DNA of 64,000 nucleotides from Parelaphostrongylus tenuis (GCA_019055375.1 JAHQIW010005581.1:124001-188000), one strand, 5' to 3'. Shown: positions 1 to 12,254, numbered from the stretch's first letter. The notes: generated by a model not told the origin, from the letters alone. Program-made: numbers and translations.

Positions 1-730
1 GGCGCCGTCCGCAAAGAAGTGAACCTTTATAGAGTTCACATTCATCAATTTGAGGAGTACTTAATTATAACTGCAACCTATCATTTTTTGCCCAAAAATT
101 TTTTAGCACTCCAACTTATAAGATCAACATCGATCAACAGCAATTTACCTTCATTCATGTGTAAAACCGCTTAGCAATGCACCTTTGTTGCATCGGATTT
201 GTACTCAGTACTATCAACAACTAGTGATTTTGCTTTTTAGTAGGCCATAACTTGATTTCCGATGGTTTGAAAAATGAAGATATCATTTTTCTCTTTGATT
301 TAGAAAAGCCTTTCAAGTGCGCAGTGTTCATTTCTCTCAATTATCCACATTTTCATTAGAATGACATTTTTTGAAAATGACAAGGCATTTATTCAAATTT
401 CGTGTTTTTGTAACCTATCTCGTGGGAGTGAGAGCATTTTACACATTCATCATTGCCGCCAAAGCGACTTATCAACTTTATAATCAATTTCTTTCCTGTA
501 ACTGAACATTACTTCGCCTCAAACACTCCCGTCGTTATCGAATAAAAAGGGAAGAACTTTGATGGCAACACTTTTCTTCGCCCACTCACCGAACATTCCT
601 TCATTAGTATGCTCTTGATGAACTAGGGTTCATCAAAATGCAATATCAACCACAGTTTTGAAAACTTTCTTCCTTCGGATCCTGAGAAAATCAAGTCGAC
701 TAACAGACGTTGGTAGAGAGTTGTAATCTC
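1..730. other. No gene recognised
   Basis: AT-rich, non-repetitive by eye; no reading frame or RNA signature that I can support on either strand. Confidence 0.5.
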
Positions 731-1110
731 ATCAATTAATCTCGACAATGACGTCGCATGCCAATCTAAGAAATCCTTCGTCGATAAACTCAACTACGAG
801 ATGGACATCAAGCTCTTCAAGCACAAGAAGCACTGCTCCAGGCGAGAGGTACTGGATGAGGAGACGACATTGATGGTGCTCACGAACAAGTGTGCGCGCC
901 TCATCCCATCTGAAACACAAGATGAAACTCATCCGTGGCACACGCAAATACTTCATGGCCCGGGTACATCACTGAAGTGTACTGGAGAATGAAGATCCGT
1001 CCACACAAGAAGGATCACATCTAGAGCTCTTTAATTACATCGCGCGCCTACCCGCCCACATGCTCGAGGAGCCAGTTGACGAAAGCAATGAGGACACACA
1101 TTAGTGGAAT
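730..1110. other. GC-richer, coding-like relic of unknown origin
   Basis: Open for 60-75 codons on both strands around 730-990, and the plus strand shows a further open stretch at about 1,000-1,090 (LELFNYIARLPAHMLEEPVD) joined to it only across stops. I do not recognise a family. A retrocopy or transposon relic is the likeliest reading. Confidence 0.25.
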
Positions 1111-1329
1111 TGCAACTCTTCACAGTAGCCAACTCACAGTCTGCTCAATCCGATTTGCAGCCTTGTCAAGTCAACACTCTGCGCTAGTAGATTTCCATCA
1201 AATAATTCTCTGCATACCTTTTGTTTCGAGTGTTTTTGTGAAATCGCTCAAAACAATATGTGACATGCTAATATAATTTGAGCCTTTCGTGAGGCTTGTT
1301 ATGCCACTTATGAAAGAGAAAGGATAAGG

Positions 1330-1600
1330 CTCTTAGTGTTGCTCAACGCCAGAGGGGCATGCCAGGAATTTGTCTTCAATTTTTAAAATTCATTCAAATT
1401 GATTGGATGCAAAATCTGGTCTTTACAATGACACGTGGTGGGCTTTCACTTTATGAAGTCAGTGTTGCCTTTCCTCCCAGACAAGTCGGCAGCCAGTCCG
1501 GTAGCAACTTATCGACCCCGTAGGAATGGGTAATTGGTGAGCTGAGGTCGAATCATCGATGTTGTGTGCAATGCAGAGCACCTCTAACTATTGCATCACA
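1330..1600 (-). repeat. tRNA-derived SINE, family S1, copy 1
   Basis: Reverse-oriented member of a family of about 300-330 bp. The tRNA-like head lies near 1,540-1,600 and the tail, related to CTCCGAGAGCTTTATCC, near 1,330. The body shares the stretch ...TCATTGTAAAGGCCAGAT... with the other copies, but is diverged and lacks parts. Confidence 0.7.
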
Positions 1601-1796
1601 CGTTTGATTCTTACTTAAAACATTATAACACTGCTGAAATGCATAGTAAATAAAGAAAAAAACTGAATAATACACTTTGAGAAGCTGTCGATTTAAGTAA
1701 TGTCAATATGTGCTCAATCGATCAAGCTCGTCAGAGGTTGGTTGCTGGCAACTGCTATACGATTACCGGAAAAAGTGCAACAGAGCAGTGGCATCG

Positions 1797-1930
1797 GTGA
1801 TGTAGTGGTAGCACGCGGCCCTGATATGGGTGAAACGTGGCTTCTAATAGTTTGATTTCACTGTGTCACTCAGACGTGTCTCGTCACCGCATGAAGCACC
1901 ACACTTCGCTCCACTTTACTTGACCTGTCT
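1797..1930 (+). repeat. tRNA-like repeat, family S2 fragment
   Basis: GTGATGTAGTGGTAGCACGC resembles the D-arm half of a tRNA, and a degenerate B box region (TAGTTTGATTTCACTG) follows. Similar to 55,245-55,390. Too degenerate in the T arm to be a working tRNA. Confidence 0.5.
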
Positions 1931-2162
1931 CACATTTTTTAAATATTTCTTACTGTGCTAGTTCCAGCACTGTAGCTACGTTTTTTTTAAACTTTGCTCG
2001 AGGATTTCATCTTCCTCACGAAAGTCGTAGAGTGCTGGTCAAGCACTATCTTGCAACATCGAAGATAGTCAGGTTGAGGTGCCAGCAAGGCGTTCACGAT
2101 TGATTGCCGGAGGGGGTTAAGGGGAGGTGGTTGATGAACCGCGTCGAGCATCACGTCAAGCA

Positions 2163-2190
2163 TATATATATGTATATATATATATATACA
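2163..2190. repeat. (TA)n microsatellite
   Basis: Short TA run interrupted by TG and CA. Confidence 0.8.
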
Positions 2191-2281
2191 ATAAGCCACT
2201 CGGCCACCTTTCTGAAAGGCAGCAATGAACATTCTTGGCTAAATTAAACTGACTTACCAAACTCCTCTTTTCACGTCGATA

Positions 2282-2294
2282 TTATATATATATA

Positions 2295-2333
<39 letters not shown>

Positions 2334-2336
2334 AAG
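2282..2336. repeat. (TA)n microsatellite
   Basis: About 55 bp of TA with one TT interruption. Confidence 0.9.
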
Positions 2337-3194
2337 TAAATATATATGACGCAAAAAATTCGTATCGCTCACACTGTAGCGGTTATTTCCTTGCATAACT
2401 GCTTCTTTTCTCTTTTACGCCTATTCTATCGCATATCGTCAAATAACTAATATTCTAATTATAGGTATTAAAAGAGGTCAGGCAATAAATCATATTGTTG
2501 GTCAGCGAGTTGAGCCGGCGGATGGACAGTTTTTTCGGCTTCCAGTTGGCGTTTTGAACGGTTCCCAGACAAAAGACGGACACAAAAACTCTCGAGCAAC
2601 ACACCTTCGATGACACTTTGGCTGCCTCAAATCGCTTCGAAGCAGCAGCCGACATCCAACCTTTGCTTACCTTCTCAAATAATCTTAGTCATTCACTTAC
2701 CTCAATAGGCTCCTCTTATCCATTTGAGAGTAAGCAAAACCTTTTAATCCGCTAATCACACTTTTTCGCATCTCAAGTCGCTGTCAACCTTCTTAGAGTC
2801 ACCCTCTTGATTGCGTAAGTACCTCTCCAGCCACCTAACCGCATCTTCAAAATGTTACTTTCTTGAATGTTCTCCCAACACGAGTCACTAATCTGTTCTT
2901 AAGTTCTTGGTGTCCATTTCAACTCTCATTACTACCTCTTCAAAGTCGCCAGCATGAAATCCCATTGCTTGCTCCCTTGCAAACACTTATCCGAGCACCC
3001 TTGATAGGTTAGAAAAAAGTTTTGAGCAAATGCTTGTAACTTTTCTGGGTGTCGGCCATTTTTTGTGTTTTCGAGCTTCTCAAAAGTCCGTCTTCTCCCG
3101 CGTTGATTGGTATAAAATCTATCTACTTCTTTCAAGATAGAGTTAGCAAGCGAGAAAATTAGGTTGTTAATGTTGCACGAATGGCTGTTGGGAT

Positions 3195-3484
3195 TTAAAT
3201 GCAATGGTGACAAGTGATCGTATCAATCTGTCTTGGGACGAATACTCAGTTGGCAAAAGAACGGTGTGCAGGTGGTTCAGAAATTTTGACGAAGGTGAAG
3301 AAAGTTTGGTGCAATGGAGCACTATCATGCACGACAAAAAAATTAGATACCGATTTTGGATTGCACAACTCGGTCATTCATTTCTTCAGCAGAAGAACTC
3401 GGAGTTTATGCTCGCGGAATCGACCTTTTGACGGAGAAGTGGCAGGAAGTGCTTGAAGCTGAAGGGGAGCACTTTGACTATTAG
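3195..3484 (+). pseudogene. Mariner-family transposase relic with internal deletion
   Basis: The first half (from about 3,204) reads WDEYSVGKRTVCRWFRNFDE plus GEESL, the helix-turn-helix end of mariner transposases (family pattern: ...S..T...WF..F..GD.SL). After a frameshift the second half, about 3,372-3,484, reads YARGIDLLTEKWQEVLEAEG then EHFDY and TAG, the standard mariner C-terminus. About 290 bp remain of an expected 1 kb; the middle with the catalytic DDD residues is missing, so it is dead. Confidence 0.75.
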
Positions 3485-3632
3485 TTTTGTCTTTGTTCGG
3501 GTGCAATAGGTGTATAAATAAATGTTCTACAAGCATTTTCTCAGAACTTCTACCGAGCCTATTTATTGAGAGGAGTAGACTATATTGATGCTAAGCTCTC
3601 TTAGTAAGTGATCTGCATAAGTCTCAATTAAC

Positions 3633-3728
3633 TCAATCCAGTTCTTGAGGTGCATTAGGTTCAACTCCATGGACATGCTCCTGCACCTGCATGATGTGGA
3701 ACTTATCCCGCTTTGAGTCGCTCTCCAT
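3633..3728 (-). other. Short open frame of unknown status
   Basis: ATG to TGA, 31 codons, MESDSKRDKFHIMQVQEHVH onward, with codon-like composition, 150 bp from the mariner relic. No recognisable family and no splice context; may be a fragment of an old element. Confidence 0.12.
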
Positions 3729-3729
3729 A

Positions 3730-5320
3730 GTCGTCTCAATCGTTACTGAAGTTTTCTCATAAGTAACTTAATATAATGCTCAGTTAAGGTCGCTTTTGAT
3801 GTTTTGTATCTTATCCTACACCCGCACATCACATCATAACAGCAGCCCTCCAAATCGCTGTCACCCCTCAGGAGTCACTGTTACTCACTTGATCATACGT
3901 ACATGATCTCATGGATTTCCTCTTTCTAATACTTTATTATTAATCGCATATTATCCATTTAACTTGTAGAAAATTTACCAATATGTTATATGTTGTCGGT
4001 ATGTTTTTGTAATGTACATGAAGACTAATTACCTAAGTTTGAGACCGTCTGATCTACGGCAAAAAGGAGCTGAAGTCACGCGCGGTGTAAATTACAAGAC
4101 GAGCAACTCCTAAACAGTACACACACAAAATTTTTATGTAATCAGTGAGAAAGCTCTAGCTGCTCAGAGCTTCTATAACTGCTTCTATTCCAACTAAATC
4201 AAAATTCTCTTCAAACCGATGGAACTGAAACGGAGTGGTCTTTCGCAGTCTTACTAAGCCATAAGGAGTTGTGCTATTGTGTAGACGTGGTCTTTATCTA
4301 TATCGTTTCCGAAATCGTGCTTGTTGGCATGGTTATCCTCGCCCAGTGTTATACCGATCCTCTTTAACATTACACGTAAATATGATCTGTTCTGTGTAGT
4401 ACTCTCCACTGGGAAGTTCCCACGTCTACCGCTAAAAGTAAAGCTTTTCTAACTGTGGATCACCGTGCCTGGTTTTATTCGCCATAATAAACCAGAGCCT
4501 TTCATCATGTTCGTTTCTTTATAGTCCGCGGTTTTCAATGTGACATTCTTCAGGCTTTCTCTCGATCCACTTTTCGCATTATTATCTCAATTTATGACCT
4601 CAAAGAAAGTATCGTTTCTTCTGAAGAACTTTTCTGAGTTCATATAGAGCGCTTTGGCTTCGACTTTGTCAAAGCTTGGTGAACAATGTAGATGGTCAAA
4701 GCCTGAATTGATTCATACCGCATTGTTCACAATCGGGTTGTTAAGTGCCTAAATAAATTGCTGTCATGGTCAAGCTCGTCCTTACGGGAACACATCGCAT
4801 GTTCCGAGAAACAGTTCTTTGGGTCATAGACATCGTGTATTGGGTGGTATCGTCTCGTCTTAACCAAGCTGATGATGCCGTACCTTTTCCTTTTTACCTG
4901 GATAAGTAGGTCCTCTACATAGGATTTATATGTAAAGTACGTATGTTGCAAGCGCACACGGGCACCTTCGATTTTGACAGCCTAGTATGGCTCTGAGATT
5001 TTAGCAGCCTTTCCCTTTTCGTCCTTTTAAATGCTGTCATTTTGTATGCCTTTTGCAGGGTTAAGGAGAGGCCCATTTTTTCTTACCGTACTTGGCTTTC
5101 ATGCAAAGCTAGCATGCTGAGCTCTACACATGGGTGAGTATTAGTAATAGCTTGACATTCTCTCTAAGAGGGGCAAGAAGAATTTATGAAGAATCGTCTC
5201 CTATGTAATTCTGACTCGCTTGACTGCAGGCTTTAAGACCAATTTGATTCATAGAAAAGAAAGCACGCCAAATTTTGCGGAAACAGGAAATACATTTCAT
5301 AGACCGGTGTAGTACTATAA
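3730..5320. other. No gene recognised
   Basis: AT-rich spacer between the mariner relic and the first family F element. Only short overlapping frames. Confidence 0.5.
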
Positions 5321-5329
5321 ACGGTATAA

Positions 5330-5680
5330 TATTTCAATGAGCATAATATTACATACGGTATAAAATTTTCAAAAATACCAGCCAAGAATAATCGAGTGTA
5401 CAACACTAACGATTTAAATACTTAGTTCACTTGACAGCAGTGTAAATCGCTTGTCGTCGACTACTCTAGATAGCGAGACTGGAGCTCCTTAAGAGGATTG
5501 GATAAAGACCAAAGGCCTGCCCAACTGACGAGGCTGCTCAAGACCGAAACACGTGTATTGCGCTGTGCAAGAGTCCATAACCGGACTAAATGACATTTAG
5601 CTCAAATATTAATCATGCGATATATTAAATCACTCATCTAGAGTGTTTTCTTAAGACCACACTCAAAATTCAGGGTGCTT
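5330..5680. repeat. Foldback/MITE family F, copy 1
   Basis: Contains CCAGCCAAGAATAATCGAGT, GGCCTGCCCAACTGACGAGG, ACACGTGTATTGCGCTGTGC and the outer part AAATATTAATCATGCGATAT. These recur in the same order at 9,830, 38,398, 46,991, 56,520 and 58,920. No coding capacity. Confidence 0.75.
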
Positions 5681-5734
5681 AATAACCACTTTTTGAAAGC
5701 ACAGAAGACAACAGGCAAGGAAATAGTCGAAACG

Positions 5735-5995
5735 AAAGGTATGATATATTTAATGATACCAGCCAAAAGTAATCAAGTGTACAACACTTTCCGTTCAATG
5801 GAAAATTTACTTGATAGATGTCCGTCGTCGCCTACTCTTAGTATGAGAGACTGTAGCATCCCGGGAGAATGGCATAAGGCGAAGGGTACCGCTCGACTGA
5901 TGAGAATGTGAAAGTCGAAACGTGTGTATCAGGCTCTATAAGCTGCCCTATAACAGACCACGCGAAAGGCTCAAAAAGTGATTACGAGGCATTTT
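5735..5995. repeat. Foldback/MITE family F, copy 2
   Basis: Directly follows copy 1 in the same orientation: ATACCAGCCAAAAGTAATCA, then a diverged centre, CGAAACGTGTGTATCAGGCT and ACAGACCACGCGAAAGGCTC. Confidence 0.65.
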
Positions 5996-6559
5996 GAAAT
6001 TGTTGGATATATTTCGCTAGGTCAATATGCGTCTCAGGTAAGGTTTTTGCCCCTTTTAGTTCGCGTTCAGCTTCCAATTCACCACCGTGAACTCAGAAAG
6101 GAACCGATGCACTTTTGTCGCTGTAATGGCGTTGTTGCAGCCGTTCTGATTGTTAATCAAATCTTTGCAGAAATGAAGGGATAACAAGTAGTTCGGACGG
6201 AAATCTGTAATGAAACGACTTTCTACAACACTCAAAGTGGTAAATGGTTGCATACAAAGAAATGTTTTTGCAAAATTTGTAGTATTATAGCTTACTAACA
6301 CTTTTTGTGGCCTTTTATGTAATCTAATTGTGCGATGTATTGTTTCTAAAACATTACACCAGAATCTTAGCTTATATGATCCGTCAATACATCTACTGTG
6401 CGGCTTCCATCACTTCTTGCATCCGACTAGTTTCCTCGCATTCATCTTCCCAAAAGTTTTCAGACATTTCTCATATTGTTTGCGGAATGCTAATCGAGTC
6501 CATTCTCCCTATAATCTTGAGCACAGCCGAGCTAACCCTTTGAGAACCACAGTTCATAA

Positions 6560-6680
6560 GCAGGGGTCGTCGTGCCGTCGCTTGCGCGGCAATCACAGAC
6601 AGGCAGCTTCCGCATTTCTACGTATGCATGTCTGGCTGCCCGCACCTACTTTCCCACCAGACGCGACGCCACCAATACAC
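6560..6680 (-). repeat. GC-rich dispersed repeat, family J
   Basis: Reverse complement carries GGCGTCGCGTCTGGTGGGAA and GCAGCCAGACATGCAT, matching GCGTCGCGCCTCGTGGGAAA and TAGCCAGACATGCTT at 17,440-17,500. Much richer in GC than its surroundings. Confidence 0.65.
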
Positions 6681-6689
6681 TAGCTTAGT

Positions 6690-7511
6690 GAGATTCGACG
6701 TCACATGGCATGGTACGAAACCCACTATAGAGTCCTTAAAAGGCTAAGGCTTTCTTACATAGAGTGCAAAAGTTTTGTGATGGGGCATCGAACTAGTAGT
6801 TAACTTCTTGATGAACAGTATCACATAGCTAACCGTTTCGCTGGTATATGGAACATTACCAAATAGTTCGCTTATCCTTATTTATATATCAAATTCATTT
6901 TATTATGTCGTTTTGAACCAGAAATATTTTTCATAACAAGTCGTCGGGCTCTGTTTTGGGCATCGTATCACTGAGCGGTCTCTGCTTCTGCAAAGGCGGT
7001 CGATTACTGCTTGAGGGATTCCTGTAAAGTTCATTTCGGACTTATGTTGCTCTTTTCGTCTATGATCTGACACAAGGTTGTTGAAAAGTTTTTTTTAGCT
7101 ACATTGCTAGTGTTTCGGCAATTTTGCTTTTTCATAGTCATTTTTGCCCATTTTTTCAGGAAAAAAATCACCAACCCAGTTTTTACAAATGATAGCAAGA
7201 TTATTATCTTATGCCAGTATCAAAATGGTAAAGGCATATGCAGTTGAGAAGTGAAGCGTGTGTTGCCATACTCCTATCGGTTAATCAAAGTCAGCTCAAA
7301 AAGAAGTGGATTGTTTATTATTGCCAAGGTCACTCAAAAACTAGCCTTCCAAGTCATTTACTTGAAAATTTTTATCGTTTTCCGAGTAGTAATGATGTTG
7401 ATACTGATATGCCTTTTGTGTTAAAAAACTGACCGGCGCTTTCCATTACTGATATTGTTGATATAAGTGGAGTCTGTGGTTTCATGAATATCAAGTGAAA
7501 GACTTTAGTTT
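6690..7511. other. 3' flank of the TRPC gene
   Basis: Holds the presumed 3' UTR on the minus strand. I saw several TTTATT / TTATT sites that could be AATAAA-like signals on the minus strand but cannot choose among them. Confidence 0.35.
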
Positions 7512-7563
7512 TCACGCGTACTGCTGCTGGTGAGGATCCTGGAGAGGGTTGTTTGAAGCCAAC
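7512..7563 (-). CDS. TRPC exon 23: last coding exon
   Basis: After acceptor cctttcag, one base completes Gln, then LASNNPLQDPHQQQYA and TGA at 7,512-7,514. The phase match with exon 22 and the strong acceptor support it; the peptide itself is not conserved enough to recognise. No clear polyadenylation signal was pinned down in the 3' flank. Confidence 0.6.
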
Positions 7564-7820
7564 CTGAAAGGAATTTTGATATTGTTCAACCAGTTAGGAT
7601 CATTCAGATTTCAACACGAATGTTTCTGCACTGAATGTCTACCCTTTTCTTGAAGTGTCTCCAATTCATATGTGGTAACCGTACTGGCGTAGTGACTTTC
7701 CTGGAATGGGTGCATTTGGTGTCATCTTTTTTTTGTATCGGTGTTAAGAGGTAGGCAAACTACCCACGAAGAAAGTGTAAATGTTATCAAACAAAACTCA
7801 ATATGTCTATCGGGACTTAC

Positions 7821-7953
7821 TGTTTGTTTTCTGACAATAATGAAGCCAAACTGTCCTTCCTATTTTGAAAACTTTCTGGGACTGGAATGTTGAATTCAGG
7901 CAGCCCTTTTTTTAATCGGCGCTCTGCAATTGCGCTTCGTTTCTTGTTCCTTG
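7821..7953 (-). CDS. TRPC exon 22: basic distal C-tail
   Basis: 43 codons beginning RNKKRSAIAERRLKKGLPEF and ending SLASLLSENK plus two bases. The K-K-R..A.AERRL.KG pattern resembles the distal tail of invertebrate TRPCs. It lies 3.1 kb from exon 21, with phases in agreement (G plus CA gives Ala). Acceptor ttgatttcag, donor ACA/gtaagt, both strong. No other gene in the window could own it. Confidence 0.85.
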
Positions 7954-9829
7954 CTGAAATCAAAATGCCAACGTTTGTAAAGATGATAACTACTATCAAG
8001 AAACAATAAGAAAATGGAGAAGCTTGAGGTGGTTGGTAGAAACAATGCTCTGAAGTCCTGTAACTCAGCTACATAGAAATCTTACTACGCATATCATAAA
8101 GGAACACAATCCACGCGTTTTTTGCTACAGCAAAATAAGCTCATCAATTTCAATAACATGAATTTTTGAAGTGTGTAAGCGGTCGAATGTTAGAAGGTAC
8201 TTCTAGCAACAATTTGATTGATGATTTATATCTGGAAGTAGTTGCCGAGGTGTTCGAAATGTGATGATAATCAGTTGACAAAAGGTTTGGTGAGCATGGT
8301 AGATAGAAAAGATTTCAACGCTCAACGTATCCAGTTTTTGGGGTTACCTGCGCAAGGGGTTGAACGTTTCTTTAGGTTAAAGTTGGCTGAATAAATTTGC
8401 TCTGCTGTAATCTCTTCCCTAGATCAAATACTTTGCGTACTTTTCTGTCATCTCCACCCTTTTTCAACCCCTTGAGAAAAGAGCTTTTTGCTTCTTTGAG
8501 TCTTAACAATCATTCATTAGCTGAATTTTGAGAATTCTAATGGCTTGCTTGGTTTTTAAGAAAAGCTCAATTTTGCTGGAGAAAGCTCCTCTCACAGACT
8601 TTTAATAATCATTCGGATAGCCCAAATCTCGAGATTTCAAAGACGCATTTAACTTTTGAAAAACAAACATCTTAGTGCGGTGTATCAGCCGAAAGAATGT
8701 TGGGTTTTGCACTCTGTGAGCATTCTTTGCTCCGGTATATGGATGAAATTTCGGAATAGCATCAAGCCACCGCGCTTTTGCCGCTGTGTAGATGTATGCA
8801 GACTTATAGCAGTTATCTGATAGCATAAATATAGGTGATTTCAAAGCGAAAAGTACAGAAACTTTGTTCTACCGTTCTATGGGTTCATGCCTTTCATTTC
8901 GATTTTTGCCAAACCAACTAGCTAGTAAGCCTAAATTGAAGCATAAGCCTATATGCGAAAAGATATGGATGCGTAGATGAAATCCTGGAGTTTCCTAGTC
9001 ATATGTTCTACTTAGTCTTTTTGAACCGGAAAAAAACCCCAAATTTGAAAACAAGAATCGCACGTCAAATGTGAACAGCGCTGCTCGATGAATGCGTCCC
9101 AAGTGCAAATTAGAGTTTTCCTAGCTGCTATAGCGCACTAAAAGTCCTTTCAGAAATCACGTACATCATTGACATTGTCGAGATTTGAGCTATCGTATGA
9201 CTACTGTAGGTCTAGGATAAATGTTCTATCCAACAGAAGTACTTGAGTGTAATTTTATAATTTTATTGTTACTGTCGTAGTGCAGCAAAAAGGCTATTCG
9301 ATAAATAGAGTACATCAATGAGATTCTAGAGTTCTAAGCTATCGAAAGGTTGAAAACTCTAGAAAAAAGAAAACACATTCTCTTCAAGGAGTTATAACAG
9401 AGGTTCTTTGGATGTAAATCCGGTTTTCGAAGCATCAAGAAGCTTCACATCTGTCCGACAATACCATCGAAGGTTTGAGTTCTCGTACACGGTTCTCTTT
9501 TCGTCTCACGTAATAAGGCGTTAAGTAAATGAAAAGAAGAGTCCATGAGACATTTTCTCTGATTCTTATTCAATTATATAGTATTCATTCATTGAATATG
9601 AGCTTACACTACAGACAGAAACTGGAGAATTTCGTGCAAAGGTAGGAACTTCGTATCACTTTACTTGACGGAGTTTTGAACAGAAAAGGATACAGTACCA
9701 TAACATTGAGTTATATCTTTATCGAAATGTTCCTGATGAGGCACTTCCATAAAAGTTCAGCATGTCATTTTATACGCATGTGTAAGGAGACCTTTTCCCA
9801 GTTATATCTTTAATTCGAATGTTTTATTT

Positions 9830-10330
9830 AGACCACGCTCAGATTTTAATATATCTCATTATTTTATTTGAGCCAACATGTCGTGTAATCTGGTAATGGG
9901 CTCTTGTACAGCCCGACACACGTGTTTCGACCTTGCAGTCTTGTCAGTCGCGCGGTACCCTTCTCGTCATCAGCCATTGCTCTCTGGGCGCTCGGTCCCC
10001 TATACTTAGCTCTTTTACCAGACCACATGACATGTTGGATTGAATATTAATTATGAGATATATTGAAATATGAGCGTGGTCTTGATAAAACACTCGAAAT
10101 AAAGGTATAATATTATAAAAATACCAGCCAAAGAGCAATGTAAAACAGTGTAAGTTCGGTGATAATTTCATTTGACTCAAAGTGTAAATCATTCGTCATC
10201 GCTACCTCTTAGTGTGGGGACTGGAACACCCATAGAGGGTTGGCTCAAAAGACTGAAAGACGACGGGTTTTGCCCGATTGAAGATACTGTAAAGTCGAAA
10301 CACGTGTATCTTTCCAGTTATTTCTTATGA
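9830..10330. repeat. Foldback/MITE family F, composite of two opposed copies
   Basis: 9,830-10,020 is in inverted orientation (GGGCTCTTGTACAGCCCGAC, then ACACGTGTTTCGACCTTGCA); 10,022-10,320 is in direct orientation (CATGACATGTTGGATTGAAT, ATTAATTATGAGATATATTG, ATACCAGCCAAAGAGCAATG, CGAAACACGTGTATCTTTCC). In the TRPC intron between exons 22 and 21. Confidence 0.75.
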
Positions 10331-11061
10331 TGCACTAACCGCACCAAATAAAGCTGCTCAATGTGAGCCCAATGTGCTTTTTTGGACTAGAATCCGTTAG
10401 AAGTTCTGTCAAACCAGCTATCATATGAAAATCTAAGCTGTTACTTTGAATTTTTTCTTATATATGGTTCCATTAATTAGGAAAATTGTGGATATGTTGT
10501 TGCACGATATGAGACTGAGATAGAATGCCAACAAGTAGTATAAAATGAAGAAACCGCTTTGATGATTAGAGAGTATACTACAATTAGCTTTTATATGTGT
10601 CGTACTTCCACAAATTTAGAGAGATCTACTAAAATTTAGCCTACAAATTGCGACTAATAGCTCGTCGCCGTGCGTGTCAATTCACCAGATACTTTCATCA
10701 CTTGTGACACTGATGCTAATTTAACACGTTCCGAACGGCATAGGCGATTTGGGGTCCAGGTATAAGCTTACAGTCCATTGAATTTCTATCTTTGAAAGCT
10801 GCCGTTTTCTTGTCTGTAATCTATCTTCCATCTTTTCTTTTCTCTCTGGTTATTAACAATAAAATAACCGCATCGAGAAAGCAATTACCCTCTTCTTTTT
10901 TTAGGTCTCACTCTAAATGTATTGTCTGCGCGCATGTAAATATCGCGTTTTGATCGTACGGAAAAACGCACCACACGAAATGTGTTGATGACATTTATTT
11001 TCAAAGAAAGAATAAAAACTGAATGACTGACAGTGCGTCTTCTGATTAATGTCAGTGTGAC

Positions 11062-11122
11062 CAGTGTTGAAGCCGGCTGAGCGCAATATTCCTAACAGTT
11101 CGTACCGGAAAGCACTGATATC
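11062..11122 (-). CDS. TRPC exon 21: coiled-coil DISAFRYELL
   Basis: 20 codons plus one base: DISAFRYELLGILRSAGFNT. QDIS.FRYELL is the core of the TRPC C-terminal coiled coil, which holds the tetramer together. Acceptor ttttgcttcag; donor ACT-G/gtcaca is weak but its phase matches exon 22. Without splicing, the frame would read on to a stop at 10,913; that alternative end has no family support. Confidence 0.9.
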
Positions 11123-11409
11123 CTGAAGCAAAATATCACGTTATGCAGTACATGTATGTTTACTTTACACAAAATCAAACAGAAACATTTGTGATGCTTT
11201 GGTCCGCATCAAGATGTTAAGACCATGCGGAAAATGGCACGCGCTAGGGACGCATGTAGTGGGCTTTCTAGAACAGACTACGAATGGGTGCCCAAGTTAC
11301 GGAAAAGGGTGCTGTTGCAAAGCAGTTGGTAAGAAGTCTTTTTTAAGTCTATCCTTAACAAGAATTTCCACTTCAATATTAGCAAAAATTTGTTATCTAT
11401 CTTATGGGA

Positions 11410-11735
11410 AGAGCGCGTGTGGCGCAGTGGTTAGAGATTCCCAGAAACACAGGCTTGGTCGACCAATCGATGATCGATGGTGCGATCCCGCACTCAAAGC
11501 TCACCAAGTCTTTATTCTTCCGCTCTTGATGAGTGGCTATCAGACTTGTCTAAAAGGATAGCATCAATGACTTGATACATCGATAGGCCATCTCAGCTCA
11601 TTATTGAGGCCAGATATGCGTTCATTCACTTCAAACAATGCTAAATGGAAGCGAATGCATGGCGCGTTCCCAAGAAATTGATCAATGCCGAGAGCTTTAT
11701 CCTTTTTATAATTTATGCGGAAAGGAAGCATCGAC
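11410..11735 (+). repeat. tRNA-derived SINE, family S1, copy 2
   Basis: Head GTGTGGCGCAGTGGTTAGAG resembles a Pol III A box region and GGTGCGATCCCGC a B box; the body includes GGCCAGATATGCGTTCATTC and the end reads GAGAGCTTTATCCTTTT. Lies in the 3.1-kb TRPC intron between exons 21 and 22, antisense to the gene. Confidence 0.8.
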
Positions 11736-11940
11736 TATAATTCTTCAAAGCAAGCCGTAAGTATCTGTGAAATTTTTGATTACCCTTTTATAATGTTGAC
11801 AGTAGGCACACTGTTTTAAATCTAATAATGGCGGAATAAAAGGACTATGCGCTTCATTGAAAATCTTATGAAAGTGTGACATTGTGAATGAAAATCCTCC
11901 ATTAAAACCCAGAGTCAAGGCAGTACACTATGTGGCGCAC

Positions 11941-12042
11941 CTGTTTTATTTCATTAACATCGTCTTCAGTGACACCTTCGTTTCGTTGCTTGACTCGCTG
12001 CATTTGCGCGATATAACGCTTGACGAGGTTCCTTGTGACGAA
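11941..12042 (-). CDS. TRPC exon 20: C-terminal NLVKRY segment
   Basis: 34 codons, phase 0: FVTRNLVKRYIAQMQRVKQR, then NEGVTEDDVNEIKQ. RNLVKRY.A.M......G.TE.D..E.KQ followed by DIS..RYE is the conserved TRPC C-terminal helix region entering the coiled coil. Acceptor cctttcttag, donor CAG/gtgcgc. Confidence 0.95.
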
Positions 12043-12254
12043 CTAAGAAAGGAAAAATTAACAGCGTTGATATTCACGTCACTGCAGAATTCATGTTGAC
12101 CATGCATTTGGAAACGTTACTTAATGGCATAAACACTGCAACAATTCCACATTTAACACATTCATCACTCTTTGAGATGAGCGTGATCACTAGCGCATCA
12201 ATGTCGAAAATAAGAAATACGGTATGGCTGATGACCAAATGTGACGTTGCTAAC

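Noticed and set aside
8602..8844. 80-codon minus-strand frame as an extra TRPC or nested exon
   Set aside because: No family similarity and no clear acceptor or donor in phase; neighbouring sequence resembles other repeat copies.
10913..11061. Read-through of TRPC exon 21 to a stop at 10,913 as the protein end
   Set aside because: The read-through peptide has no TRPC character, whereas the donor at 11,062 joins in phase to a strongly bounded exon at 7,821-7,953 with a TRPC-like basic tail.
11410..11490. Functional tRNA gene
   Set aside because: A and B box-like sequences are present but no full cloverleaf forms, and the unit continues into a dispersed SINE body.
11199..11561. 120-codon open frame
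   Set aside because: Overlaps a tRNA-derived SINE; the frame is a by-product of the repeat.
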